Positions 43,133 through 52,057 of a DNA stretch of 64,000 bases are shown piece after piece; the stretch's first letter is position 1; each line of letters begins with the position of its first letter. The stretch covers positions 1 through 64,000 of the forward strand of contig JBBRCE010000016.1 in the NCBI GenBank assembly GCA_038205115.1, written 5' to 3'. Origin of the DNA: JBBRCE01 sp038205115. Lineage in GTDB: Bacteria > Planctomycetota > Planctomycetia > Pirellulales > JBBRCE01. Made by a program: the position numbers and the translations under genes. Below the pieces are notes generated by a model. It had not been told where the DNA came from. It made no database searches and worked only from the letters and a program-made list of their open reading frames with translations.

Positions 43133-44272
43133 CTACCGAGCACCGAACTTTTGCGGCTGATAAGCGTGGTCGCGGCGGCGAATGACCGTGGCGGTTTCGA
43201 TGATGTCTGGCGGTACGGGTGGCTTTTCGCCTTCGACGCGGTTGAGCCGCGCCAAAACTTCGATGCCTTCAACCACACGACCAAACACCGTGTGTTGTCC
43301 ATCGAGATTTGGAGCGGGACGGAAGGTCATGAAGAACTGCGATCCGCCGGAATCTTTGCTCGGTCCGTGCGCCATGCTGAGCGAACCGCGGAAATGATCG
43401 CGATGATCGTCGAGCTCGCTCTCGTCGGCAATGGCGTATCCCGGTCCGCCGGTGCCATTGCCCAGTGGATCGCCGCCCTGTGCCATGAAGCCGGCAATCA
43501 CGCGGTGGAATTTGGTGCCGTCATATTTTTTGGCATCCACCAGTGAGATGAAATTGGCCACGGTGTTGGGCGCTTGGTTTTCGAACAACTCGACAACGAT
43601 CGGGCCCTTGCTGGTTTTGATTTTGACCTGCGGGTTTTCTTGGCCCCGCGGCGCAGCGGCGTCTTGGCGGCGAAATTCCAGTTCGCGCAACCATTTGTCC
43701 TGCTCACCGTTTTCGAGCGGCACGACAAACGCGCCGCGCGTGGTATCTTCCATCACCGACTCCGACTTGGCAAACATCGCGCCGGCCCGCGGAAAATCGT
43801 CCACACAGAACGCCGCTTTGCCAGCCAACTTGAATGTATCGGGGCTGGCCCGATCGTTGTCGACCATCAGCTTGACGAGCCGATTCGCTTCATCAAATTC
43901 GTCGTCCCGCAGCGCGGCGCCGGCCATGTTGCGCAACAGTTCGACAATTTCCGGCGTATCGCTGGATGTGACAGGCAGGGCATGCTCGGCCGCTGCTTTG
44001 AGCTGGATCGAAAGCGCGTTGCCTTGCGCGATCAGCGCCAGGCCTTCCTGCTGCAACCGATCGCGCTGCTCCTTGTCGACCACCGCCATCTGGGTGCTGA
44101 GCGCTTGCACGCGGCTGACCACGTTGCGCCACTGGACGTAAAGGGTTTTGTAGTCACCCGCTTGGTCCGCCGTCTCGGATTTCGCCGCCCAAGAGTTCGC
44201 CGCGGTGGCGCAGGCGATCATCATTGCCAGCGCTAAACCCAGCGCCACGCACAACACACATCGTAATTTCAT
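43133..44272 (-). CDS. Exported cyclophilin-type peptidyl-prolyl isomerase
   Basis: A 379-aa protein. A signal peptide (residues 1-25) precedes a helical N-terminal region (about 30-205), which includes the coiled-coil segment QMAVVDKEQRDRLQQEGLAL and a TPR-like unit. The cyclophilin domain covers about 215-365: FHRVIAGFMAQGGDP with the catalytic Arg, GSQFFMTFRPAPNLDGQHTVFGRV. It catalyses proline isomerisation in the periplasm and assists folding of exported proteins. The ATG at 44272 begins the signal peptide; the frame runs 11 codons upstream. Confidence 0.9.
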   Translation of the reverse strand: MKLRCVLCVALGLALAMMIACATAANSWAAKSETADQAGDYKTLYVQWRNVVSRVQALSTQMAVVDKEQRDRLQQEGLALIAQGNALSIQLKAAAEHALPVTSSDTPEIVELLRNMAGAALRDDEFDEANRLVKLMVDNDRASPDTFKLAGKAAFCVDDFPRAGAMFAKSESVMEDTTRGAFVVPLENGEQDKWLRELEFRRQDAAAPRGQENPQVKIKTSKGPIVVELFENQAPNTVANFISLVDAKKYDGTKFHRVIAGFMAQGGDPLGNGTGGPGYAIADESELDDHRDHFRGSLSMAHGPSKDSGGSQFFMTFRPAPNLDGQHTVFGRVVEGIEVLARLNRVEGEKPPVPPDIIETATVIRRRDHAYQPQKFGAR

Positions 44273-44420
44273 CGGTTCTATCCTCGGTCGGATCGTGCGC
44301 GGCAATGCCGCCGCGCGCCGGTTAACGTCCCACGAATTCTCAACGCCTGCGGTTGACTGTCTTTCAGCCTAACATAACGCGGCACCGCTACGGTAGCCGG
44401 GCACAGACGTGCGGCCCTGC

Positions 44421-45251
44421 TCAACTGCTGGCGCTGCGGTAACTATAGAGCGCGCGGTTGAACAACCAGCGCGACGCCAACAGGCTGCCAGCCGTAGCGA
44501 CCAGCGCAAATACGGCCAGCGGCCACTGATTGGCCGCCAGCGGTTTGGCCAGTAGCCGCGCCGGCACATTGACCACGACCAGCACCGGCACCACAAACGT
44601 AAACACAAGCTGCAAGGCTTGAAACGGCGCGTAGATTTCCAGCGGATAGCGCGAGAAATTGGTGATATAAAACCAAAAGTCGTACAGATTCTGATTTCGT
44701 CCCAGCCAAATACTGGTGGCCGCCAGCGCAATGATCAGACTGTACATGATGGCCACGCCGCACAGCACGTACAGCGGGTATAGCAGCACGCCGGCCAGAC
44801 TCGGCCAAGAGGCGAGATTGAACAACGAGTAGACCAGCAGCAGCACGCCAAACACAAAGTTCGACAACGCCGACCAATCGACCTTTTGCAGCGAAATCAA
44901 AAACTGCGTGTCGATCGGCTTGAGCAGCGCAAAGTCCAGACCTCCGGTGCGAATCATCTCGCTGAACTCTTCCGTGTTGGGCATGAAGAACGCCTGCACC
45001 AAGCTGTTGATGAACAGGCCGGTCGACAAGAACACAAAAAATTCGAACTTATGCCAACTGTCGGGGCCATCGCCAATTTCGTCCGTAAATTTGAACACCA
45101 ACAGGTAAAAGCCCAAATTCATCAGCATCCACGACATGCTGGAAACACAGTCGATGATGAAATTGGCGCGAAACGTCATGTCGCGCACCAGACTGTTGCG
45201 CGCAAACGTCAGAAACACACGCAAGTACGAGGGGCGATGCGAAATCATCAT
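44421..45251 (-). CDS. ABC-2 type permease subunit
   Basis: A 276-aa membrane protein with six predicted helices (FIIDCVSSMSWMLMNLGFYLL, FEFFVFLSTGLFINSLV, GVLLYPLYVLCGVAIMYSLIIALAA, PLAVFALVATAGSLLA). It resembles the DUF990/COG3694 half of an ABC-2 exporter. It is 35 bp downstream of a second permease gene of the COG4587 type, so the two probably form a heterodimeric pore. No ATP-binding subunit lies beside them. Substrate unknown. Confidence 0.85.
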   Translation of the reverse strand: MMISHRPSYLRVFLTFARNSLVRDMTFRANFIIDCVSSMSWMLMNLGFYLLVFKFTDEIGDGPDSWHKFEFFVFLSTGLFINSLVQAFFMPNTEEFSEMIRTGGLDFALLKPIDTQFLISLQKVDWSALSNFVFGVLLLVYSLFNLASWPSLAGVLLYPLYVLCGVAIMYSLIIALAATSIWLGRNQNLYDFWFYITNFSRYPLEIYAPFQALQLVFTFVVPVLVVVNVPARLLAKPLAANQWPLAVFALVATAGSLLASRWLFNRALYSYRSASS

Positions 45252-45286
45252 TCAGTCTCTGTTAACCGCCAAAGGCCCGCCGGCAT

Positions 45287-46102
45287 CTAACCACCAAAGG
45301 CACTGTAGCGTCGGATGCCGCGCAAAAACGCTACGCGACTACAGACGTAAAAAAACAACACCCAGCTCACCTGCATCGCCAGGCCGATGGCCAGCTTGTC
45401 GCCCGTGATCTTTTGCAGAAACACGGCCGACGGAAAGTACGCCAGATATTGAAACGGCGTGATCTGCACCAAATAATTCCACGGAGTTGGCAGCATATCC
45501 AGTGGAAACATGTGGCCCGAAAAGAAAAAACTGAACAGCATGTAAACGAACAGCAGCGAATTGACTTCCAAAAACCAAAAGCCAATCATCCCCAGCGTCG
45601 CTTCCAGGTAATAGCCAATCATGAACGACATCACTAGCGACGCAAAAAACGCAGCCAATTGCGGTGCCGGCGGCCAGCCCGGAAAGTAGCTACGGCACAA
45701 GAAAAACACCAATGCAAACGGTAGCGCCGCCACCAGGTAATACACCAACTTGTGGGCAATCCGGCTGACCAGCAAGAAGCCAACCATATCGACCGGCTGA
45801 ATCAAAAACTTCTTGATCGTGCCATCGCGAATGCTGCGAGAAATGCCCGACGCCAAGCCTGGCATGCTGGAAAACGCCCGCCCGATCATGGTCATCAGGT
45901 AATACGCGACGAACTCTTCGTAAGTATAGTTGCCGATCGTCTGTTTCTTACTGCCGGCAAACACGGCCTTCCACAAAAAGATTTGCGTTACGATCGGTAG
46001 AAATCGCATCAGCGTGCCGAGCATGAAATCGCCGCGATACACCAACCGTTCTTCCAGGTTGATCCGCAGGATCGTCCAGTACATTTTCAGACGAGCAAAC
46101 AT
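45287..46102 (-). CDS. ABC-2 type permease subunit
   Basis: A 271-aa protein with six membrane segments (MLGTLMRFLPIVTQIFLWKAVF, LVYYLVAALPFALVFFLC, LAAFFASLVMSFMIGYYLEA, SLLFVYMLFSFFFSGHMFP). It fits the COG4587 ABC-2 family. The ATG at 46102 (MFARLKMYW) is preferred; the frame extends 27 codons into a G-rich stretch. It is the partner of the permease at 44421-45251. The 205-bp region up to 46307 contains GAGAGGGGCGGA-type repeats and no gene. Confidence 0.85.
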   Translation of the reverse strand: MFARLKMYWTILRINLEERLVYRGDFMLGTLMRFLPIVTQIFLWKAVFAGSKKQTIGNYTYEEFVAYYLMTMIGRAFSSMPGLASGISRSIRDGTIKKFLIQPVDMVGFLLVSRIAHKLVYYLVAALPFALVFFLCRSYFPGWPPAPQLAAFFASLVMSFMIGYYLEATLGMIGFWFLEVNSLLFVYMLFSFFFSGHMFPLDMLPTPWNYLVQITPFQYLAYFPSAVFLQKITGDKLAIGLAMQVSWVLFFYVCSRVAFLRGIRRYSAFGG

Positions 46103-46307
46103 GGGGCCGGGAGAGAGGGTGAGAGGGGCGGAAGGGACGAGAGGGGCGGAGGTTGTAGGTCGATCTGGAAATTCAATAGCCAAATTGGAAGTTGCAGAGG
46201 AGAGCCGCGTGGCTCAAGTGTCGTGGGCAGTGGCTTCGGCGGAGTGAATTTCGAAACCCCCTCGCCCCTTTCGTCCCACTGATCCGTTCGCCTCTCTCCT
46301 CCCCGCT

Positions 46308-46850
46308 CTAATTCCACTCTTTGAATACTTTCTGGCGGAAGGTGGACCATTCGGTGCTGGCGTTCTGACTGGATTCTTGATCGGACAGCAGATCGGCCAC
46401 CCATTGATCCATCCGCCGTAGCCGGTCGGCCAGCGAATCGACCACGTTGTAGGCAATTTTGTAGGCCGCCGAGACGCCGTCTTGCACCAAGTCGTTGAAC
46501 TCCGCGTGCGGAATGCAAATCACGTTGATGGCCGTTTTGGCTTTGATATTCGCCAAGTGCGGAGAGGTGCCAAAGAACGACATTTCTCCAAAATGGGCGT
46601 AGGGTTCCAACGTATCGAGCACCACATCGCCGCGCGGGCCGACTTCGCCAGCCTCTTTGATGACTTCGCATTGCCCTTTGAGCAGCACCCATAGGATGCG
46701 CGAGCGCTCGCCTTGCTTGACGATCAGTTCGCCGGCCGGAAACGACTTCACGTAAAAGATTTCTTTGATCTGATGCAATTCGGTTTCGTTCATTTGCCGA
46801 AACAGCGGAATCGCCCGCAGGGTGTCGTCGGAAATCGCTTCGTCGCTCAT
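46308..46850 (-). CDS. Cyclic-nucleotide-binding-domain protein
   Basis: A 180-aa protein consisting of one Crp/Fnr-type cNMP-binding domain (residues about 10-130: SFPAGELIVKQGER, FGEMSFFGTSPHLANIKAKT, VICIPHAEFNDL) plus a C-terminal helix. There is no HTH. The phosphate-binding cassette lacks the conserved Arg (Leu in the corresponding position of SPHLANI), so it may bind nothing or another ligand. The ATG overlaps the gdhA stop (ATGA) on the same strand, indicating translational coupling. A regulatory or scaffold role for glutamate dehydrogenase is inferred from context only. Confidence 0.8.
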   Translation of the reverse strand: MSDEAISDDTLRAIPLFRQMNETELHQIKEIFYVKSFPAGELIVKQGERSRILWVLLKGQCEVIKEAGEVGPRGDVVLDTLEPYAHFGEMSFFGTSPHLANIKAKTAINVICIPHAEFNDLVQDGVSAAYKIAYNVVDSLADRLRRMDQWVADLLSDQESSQNASTEWSTFRQKVFKEWN

Positions 46851-48082
46851 GTAATGCCCCCTAGCACGGTTGCTCGCCCCACGCGGCCAATGCCCAGAAT
46901 GTATGCGGCGGTACGCAGCGAAACTTTGCGCTGTTTGGAAATATCCCATACCCGCTCGAATGCGTCGGACAGCACGTGATCCAGTTCTTGGCGAACGCGG
47001 TTCAGCCCCCACTGATAATGCTGCCGGTTTTGTACCCATTCGAAATAACTGGCCGTCACGCCGCCGGCATTGGCCAAAATATCCGGCAAAACCAGCGTGC
47101 CGCGCTGCTCCAATACGGCATCGGCGTCCGGCCAGACCGGCGCGTTGGCCGCCTCGACGATGATCGGCGCTTTGATTCGCTCGACGTTTTCGGCGGTGAT
47201 CACGCCACCCAGCGCCGCCGGGATCAGCATATCGCAGGGCAACTCTAATAATTCCGCGTTGCTGATTTTGTCGGCGCCGGTGTAGCCTTGCAGCGTGTTT
47301 TGATTTTTCAGCGAATACGTCAGCATGGCCGGAATATCGAGGCCGCTTGCCCGGTGGTACGCGCCGCTGACATCGCTGACGGCGATGACCGGAATCTCCG
47401 CGTCGCTCAAAAATTTAGCGGTGTGCGAACCGACGTTGCCGAATCCCTGGATGGCCACGCGCATATCTTTGGCTTTGCGATTCAACCTGCCGAGCAGTTT
47501 GATGACAAAGATGCCGACGCCACGGCCCGTGGCTTCTTCGCGCCCTGGCAGACCGAACAGTTCGACCGGTTTGCCCGTCACCACCGCAGGGCTGAAGCCG
47601 TGATACTTGCTGTACTGGTTCATGATCCAGGCCATCGTCTCGGCGTTGCTGCCCATGTCCGGCGCGGGGATATCGCTATCTGGGCCGATCACGTCGTGAA
47701 TTTCGTCCACGAATTTTCGTGTGATCCGCTCCATCTCGCGCGTGCTGAGCTTGGCCGGATTAATGGCGATGCCGCCTTTGGCACCGCCGTAGGGCAGATT
47801 CACCACGGCCGTCTTCCAGGTCATCAGCGCGGCCAGCGAGCGAACTTCGTCGAGGTCCACTTCGTGATGGTAGCGCAATCCGCCCTTCATTGGCCCGCGC
47901 GCGTTGTTGTGCTGCACCCGGTAGCCGATAAACGTGGATAGTTCGCCGCTATCCATCTCGACGGCAATTTGCACCTGCACTTCGCGCTTGGCGGTCAGCA
48001 GCAACTTACGCATGTTGGCGGTCAGATCGATTTGATCGGCCGCGCGATCAAAGTACAGCCGTGTGGCGTCGAATGCTTTCAT
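46847..48082 (-). CDS. gdhA: Glutamate dehydrogenase
   Basis: A 411-aa Glu/Leu/Phe/Val dehydrogenase converting glutamate and NAD(P) to 2-oxoglutarate and ammonia. Signatures are GPMKGGLRYH, MTWKTAVVNLPYGGAKGGI with the catalytic Lys, PAPDMGSN, the Rossmann motif IQGFGNVGS, and LPDILANAGGVTASYFEWVQ. Length and order match the family (NAD-type, about 410-420 aa). The ATG at 48082 begins the conserved region; the frame extends 7 codons further. Its stop overlaps the downstream cNMP-domain gene by 4 nt. Confidence 0.95.
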   Translation of the reverse strand: MKAFDATRLYFDRAADQIDLTANMRKLLLTAKREVQVQIAVEMDSGELSTFIGYRVQHNNARGPMKGGLRYHHEVDLDEVRSLAALMTWKTAVVNLPYGGAKGGIAINPAKLSTREMERITRKFVDEIHDVIGPDSDIPAPDMGSNAETMAWIMNQYSKYHGFSPAVVTGKPVELFGLPGREEATGRGVGIFVIKLLGRLNRKAKDMRVAIQGFGNVGSHTAKFLSDAEIPVIAVSDVSGAYHRASGLDIPAMLTYSLKNQNTLQGYTGADKISNAELLELPCDMLIPAALGGVITAENVERIKAPIIVEAANAPVWPDADAVLEQRGTLVLPDILANAGGVTASYFEWVQNRQHYQWGLNRVRQELDHVLSDAFERVWDISKQRKVSLRTAAYILGIGRVGRATVLGGIT

Positions 48083-48400
48083 AACTGCTCGCCCATCCGC
48101 CACGATTCACGAATATTTTGTTTTTTGACGACCGGTCCATCGCCGCCGGCGCTTCCCATTTGACCGGGCCGAATTGCCTACGCATCATACTGCCCGCCGC
48201 GCAGGCTCTCAAGCGGAGCAGCAGCGGGTCGGAACTGCCACGGACGCCAATTGGCGCAAAAAACCGCCTTGAAAGACGAAAAAAGTGCCGCCGCGGACGT
48301 CTGCGGTGATAATGCCAAAACCGCGGCGCGATGCTTCGTCTGTCGGGCGGAAATCAGGTCCGACAGACCGTCGGATCGTCGTGGCGGCGTTTCCAGCGGC

Positions 48401-48430
48401 TTGCGGAGTTGGTTGTCGCGGTTCCATAAT
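48401..48430 (+). promoter_or_regulatory. Predicted promoter of the prenyltransferase-like gene
   Basis: TTGCGG (48401-48406) and CATAAT (48425-48430) are spaced 18 bp, 45 bp upstream of the ATG at 48476. The remaining divergent region from 48083 holds no gene. Confidence 0.45.
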
Positions 48431-48475
48431 ATCTGGGGTGCGCGTCCCTCGCGTCATTTTTCACGGAGTTCGAAG

Positions 48476-49612
48476 ATGTTCGGAAAGCGAAAGCTCGTTT
48501 TGACGGTTGCGGCGCTGGTCGCCGGCAGCCGGTTGATGAATCTGTCTGCCCAGGCGGCAGGTCCCGACGCAAAGCAATATTCGGCCACGGTCGAAAAGGC
48601 GGCCAGTTATCTGGCCAGCAAGCAGGCCGAAGACGGCTCGTGGAGCAAAGCCACCGGGCCAGCCATCACTTCGGTGGTGCTGACCGGTCTGCTGGATGCC
48701 GGACGCACGCCCGTCGATCCGGTCGTCGCCAAAGGCTTGAAGTATCTGGAAACCTTCGTCCGCGACGATGGTTCGATCTGCTCCAAAGACAGCACGCACA
48801 AAAATTACGAAACCGCTATGGCCATGGTCGCCTTCGCCGCAGCGAACAAAGACGGCAAGTATAAACAAATACTCACCGGCGGAGATAAATACCTCAAGGG
48901 CGAGCAATGGGGACCAACCAATAAAATCGATCGCGCCGACTCGCGCTGGGGTGGCGCAGGTTACGGCGGCTCGGACAAATCGCGCCCCGATCTGTCCAAC
49001 ACCAGCTTCATGCTCGACGCGCTCAAGGCAGCCGGCAATGGTCCCAACGATGAAGCCATCCAGCGTGCTCTGGTCTTCGTCTCGCGAAGTCAAAATCTCG
49101 ACGGTCCCAACAACACCACTGGACTGGCCAAAGCCAACGACGGCGGTTTTTATTACACCCCGGCCGCTGGCGGCGTCAGTCAGGCCGGCAAAGCCAGCAA
49201 CGGCAACCTGCGCAGCTACGGGTCGATGACTTACACCGGTCTGAAAAGCATGGTGTACGCCGGCCTCGGCCCCGAAGATCCACGCGTGATCGCCGCCATA
49301 GGCTGGCTCAAAAAACATTACACGCTCACGCAAAATCCCGGCATGGGCGAAGACAACCCCGGCATGGGCAACGCCGGCTTGTATTACTACTATCAGGCAT
49401 TTGCCAAGGCGCTCGACGCCTACGGCAAAGACATATTCGTTGACGACGCCGGCAAAAGCCACGACTGGCGCGCCGAGTTAACCGCCGAACTAGCAAAAGC
49501 CCAAAAGCCAGACGGCTCGTGGGCTAACGCCAATAAACGCTGGCTGGAAGATGATGCCAACTTGGCCACCAGCTATGGGCTGATTGCACTCAGCCATTGC
49601 AAGCCGAAATAG
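48476..49612 (+). CDS. Exported prenyltransferase/squalene oxidase-repeat protein
   Basis: A 378-aa protein with a signal peptide (residues 1-27, ending AQA). Its alpha/alpha-toroid repeats resemble the terpenoid cyclase/prenyltransferase fold: repeated QxxDGSW-like motifs (SKQAEDGSW, FVRDDGSIC, RSQNLDGPNN, AQKPDGSW) spaced about 50 residues apart. No cyclase DxDD or prenyltransferase zinc-ligand set is visible. Secreted planctomycete proteins of this kind have no assigned activity. An SD (GGAG) precedes the ATG. It lies 9 bp upstream of pdxA, so the two form an operon. Confidence 0.85.
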   Translation: MFGKRKLVLTVAALVAGSRLMNLSAQAAGPDAKQYSATVEKAASYLASKQAEDGSWSKATGPAITSVVLTGLLDAGRTPVDPVVAKGLKYLETFVRDDGSICSKDSTHKNYETAMAMVAFAAANKDGKYKQILTGGDKYLKGEQWGPTNKIDRADSRWGGAGYGGSDKSRPDLSNTSFMLDALKAAGNGPNDEAIQRALVFVSRSQNLDGPNNTTGLAKANDGGFYYTPAAGGVSQAGKASNGNLRSYGSMTYTGLKSMVYAGLGPEDPRVIAAIGWLKKHYTLTQNPGMGEDNPGMGNAGLYYYYQAFAKALDAYGKDIFVDDAGKSHDWRAELTAELAKAQKPDGSWANANKRWLEDDANLATSYGLIALSHCKPK

Positions 49613-49621
49613 CAGGCCGCG

Positions 49622-50704
49622 ATGGCGTCCCATTCTCATTCCACAGGTCCGCGCCACAAGCCGCGAATCGCCGTCACCATGGGCGACGCGGCCGGCATCG
49701 GTCCGGAAATCTGCCTGCGGCTGCTGGCCAATCGCCAAATCGCCGCCGAATGCACGCCTATCGTGTTCGGCGACGCCGCGCTGCTACAGCGCGTGGCGGC
49801 GCATCTGGAATTTGAGTTTTCGACCGACTGGCCAGTGGTCGCCGCACGCGATTGGTCCGAACGTCACAGCCAGCTCAACTCGCCCGCTATTTTGGACTTT
49901 GCGCTGCTCGACGCAGCGGCCATCACGCCAGGACAGATCGACGCCCGTTGCGGCGAAGCGGCCTATCGCTACATCATTGCCGCCATCGACGCCGGCTTGG
50001 AGCACCAAGTGGACGCCGTTTCCACCGGGCCGATCAATAAAGAAGCGCTGCACGCCGCAGGGCATCTCTACCCGGGCCATACCGAAATCTTCGCCGAGCG
50101 AATGCACAGCGATCGCTGGTGCATGCTGATGACCTCGGCCGAACTGACTTGCGGATTGGTCACCTCGCACGTCGGCTACCATCAGGTGCCGGTGCTGCTG
50201 ACGGTCGATCGAATTCGTGAAGTCATCGAGCTAACGGCCGAAGCCATGCAGCGAATTCGCGGTCGTGCGCCACGTTTGCTGGTGTGCGGATTGAATCCGC
50301 ACGCTGGCGAACACGGACTGTTTGGCCAAGGCGAAGAAGAGCGATTGATTGTTCCGGCCATCGAAGCGGCCCGGGCGCGCGGCTTGGATGTCACCGGTCC
50401 GGTGCCGCCCGACACCGCGTTTTTGCCCTGGCGACGACGCGCGTTCGACGCCGTGGTGTGCATGTACCACGACCAAGGCTTGATCCCGCTGAAAGCCCTG
50501 GCGTTCGACTCCGCCATCAACGTCACGGTTGGTCTGCCGGTGCCGCGCACCAGCGTCGACCACGGTACGGCGTTCGATATCGCCTGGCGCGGCACGGCCA
50601 GCGCGCAGAGTTTGCAGGCAGCCGTACTTCTTGCCGCACAGTTGGGAAACAAGGGATCAGAAAAAAGGGGGCAGGGGGCAGAGGTCAGCGGGCAGAAAGA
50701 GTAG
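49622..50704 (+). CDS. pdxA: 4-hydroxythreonine-4-phosphate dehydrogenase
   Basis: A 360-aa NAD-dependent enzyme of pyridoxal-phosphate biosynthesis. Signatures: MGDAAGIGPEI at residues 20-30, VSTGPINKEAL, the metal-binding His sets in YPGHTEIFAERM and CGLNPHAGEHG, and YHDQGLIPLKAL. The last about 18 residues (NKGSEKRGQGAEVSGQKE) are encoded by a repeat element and are not part of the family. It is 9 bp after the prenyltransferase-repeat gene and converges on a serine hydrolase gene whose tail comes from the same repeat. Confidence 0.92.
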   Translation: MASHSHSTGPRHKPRIAVTMGDAAGIGPEICLRLLANRQIAAECTPIVFGDAALLQRVAAHLEFEFSTDWPVVAARDWSERHSQLNSPAILDFALLDAAAITPGQIDARCGEAAYRYIIAAIDAGLEHQVDAVSTGPINKEALHAAGHLYPGHTEIFAERMHSDRWCMLMTSAELTCGLVTSHVGYHQVPVLLTVDRIREVIELTAEAMQRIRGRAPRLLVCGLNPHAGEHGLFGQGEEERLIVPAIEAARARGLDVTGPVPPDTAFLPWRRRAFDAVVCMYHDQGLIPLKALAFDSAINVTVGLPVPRTSVDHGTAFDIAWRGTASAQSLQAAVLLAAQLGNKGSEKRGQGAEVSGQKE

Positions 50705-50815
50705 GGAACAGAACTTGGGCGAATCAAATTCCTCACTGCGACAGTCAGCGCGTCGCTTCCATGCTTATTTCACTGACCCCTGACCTCTGCCCCCTGACCT
50801 CTGACCCCTGACCTC
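50657..50815. repeat. Inverted repeat with 14-bp tandem units between pdxA and a hydrolase gene
   Basis: GGGGGCAGAGGTCAG (50674-50688) is the exact inverse of CTGACCTCTGCCCCC (50780-50794). The right arm consists of tandem units close to CTGACCTCTGMCCC (50773-50815). The arms lie inside the 3' ends of both convergent genes and could fold into a long hairpin acting as a bidirectional terminator. Confidence 0.75.
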
Positions 50816-51960
50816 TCTTTTCCTACTGAGTTGGCCACGTCGCGACGCAGGCCAATCACCTTGCCCTTGCCGTCGGGATGCACGGCGCTGGCCAGCAGGA
50901 TCACAAAGCGATCTGACTGGGGATCGATCCACAAGCTAGTGCCGGTGAAGCCGGTGTGGCCAAACGAAAGGCCCTTGGTCATGGGCCCGCGCGGCGAGGA
51001 ATAGTCGGTATCGGCGTCAAACCCGTAGGTGCGGCCGACGGCTTTGTCGGGCGAGTAGCGGACCGTGGTCCAGGTTTTGACCGTTGCGGCAGTGAGAATT
51101 CGTCGGCCATCCAGCTCGCCGTGCTGGAGCAGCATTTGGCAAAATCGCGCCAGGTCGTTGGCCGAACCGAACAACCCCGCATGACCGGCCACGCCGCCCA
51201 GGGCAAACGCGCGGGGATCGTGAACTTCGCCTTGCATCCAATGATCGCCGCGTTTTTGCGTCGGGGCGATCCGCGCCTTCAGCGCATTCGGCGGCAAGTA
51301 GCCGGCCGTCTTCATGCCGAGCGGCTCGAAGATCTCTTCGCGCGTGAAGCGATCCAGCGTGCGCCCGTCGACCTGATGCACCAATTCGCCGAGAATGATG
51401 AAGCCCACGTCGCTGTAAACAAATCGCTCGCCCGGCGGCGACTTGAGCGGCAGCCGAAAAATCGCCTCAAGCCCGGCTTTTCCGCCGGCGTCAAAATCCG
51501 ACAGCGGATTGTCGGCAATCAATCCGCCGCGATGCAGCAGCAGTTGCTCGATGGTGACGGCCTGTTTGCCGTGGTTGCCCAGGGCCGGTAGATACTTGGC
51601 CACTGGGTCGGAGAGCGCAATCTTTTTGCGTTCGACGAGCATCATCACGGCGGTGGACGTGGCGATTGGCTTGGTGAGCGAAGCCAGATCGAAGATCGTG
51701 TCGTCGGTCATCGCCACTTTTTCTGGCTGCACGGCACGCTGGCCATAGGCCTTGAGGTACAGAATCTGTTTGCTGTCGCCCACGCACAGCACCGCGCCCG
51801 GCAACTGTCCGCGCGCGATGGCCTCATTGATGCATTGATCGGCCGCTTGCCAGGGCGGCGCGGCGCTCGGCGATTCTTCGGCCGCGCGCGTAGGCGCGAT
51901 GATCGCAACCCACAGGCTGCCGACGAGCGCCGGCAGAAGGCCATTTTTCCATTGACGCAT
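50770..51960 (-). CDS. Exported serine hydrolase, beta-lactamase/esterase family
   Basis: A 396-aa protein with signal peptide (residues 1-27). Catalytic motifs of the class C beta-lactamase/esterase (beta-lactamase, PF00144) group are visible: SxxK in FDLASLTKPIA, the Tyr motif YSDVGF and a C-terminal HTG in SFGHTGFTG. Substrate may be a peptide, lactam or ester in the periplasm. The last 17 residues (GKERSGVRGQGAEVRGQ) derive from an intergenic repeat. It is divergent from tilS and convergent with pdxA. Confidence 0.9.
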   Translation of the reverse strand: MRQWKNGLLPALVGSLWVAIIAPTRAAEESPSAAPPWQAADQCINEAIARGQLPGAVLCVGDSKQILYLKAYGQRAVQPEKVAMTDDTIFDLASLTKPIATSTAVMMLVERKKIALSDPVAKYLPALGNHGKQAVTIEQLLLHRGGLIADNPLSDFDAGGKAGLEAIFRLPLKSPPGERFVYSDVGFIILGELVHQVDGRTLDRFTREEIFEPLGMKTAGYLPPNALKARIAPTQKRGDHWMQGEVHDPRAFALGGVAGHAGLFGSANDLARFCQMLLQHGELDGRRILTAATVKTWTTVRYSPDKAVGRTYGFDADTDYSSPRGPMTKGLSFGHTGFTGTSLWIDPQSDRFVILLASAVHPDGKGKVIGLRRDVANSVGKERSGVRGQGAEVRGQ

Positions 51961-52045
51961 GATGTTCCGCCATCGTCGAAGAATTGGAATTCCAGCACTG
52001 CGTGCGAAAACAGTCGCCTGGGCAACTGCCGTCGCGCGTGACGAT

Positions 52046-52051
52046 TATAAT
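52046..52051 (+). promoter_or_regulatory. -10 box positioned for a leaderless tilS mRNA
   Basis: TATAAT (52046-52051) is a perfect -10 hexamer ending 6 nt before the ATG at 52058. No clear -35 or SD is present. Transcription would start at or within 1-2 nt of the start codon. Confidence 0.45.
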
Positions 52052-52057
52052 GCATCC

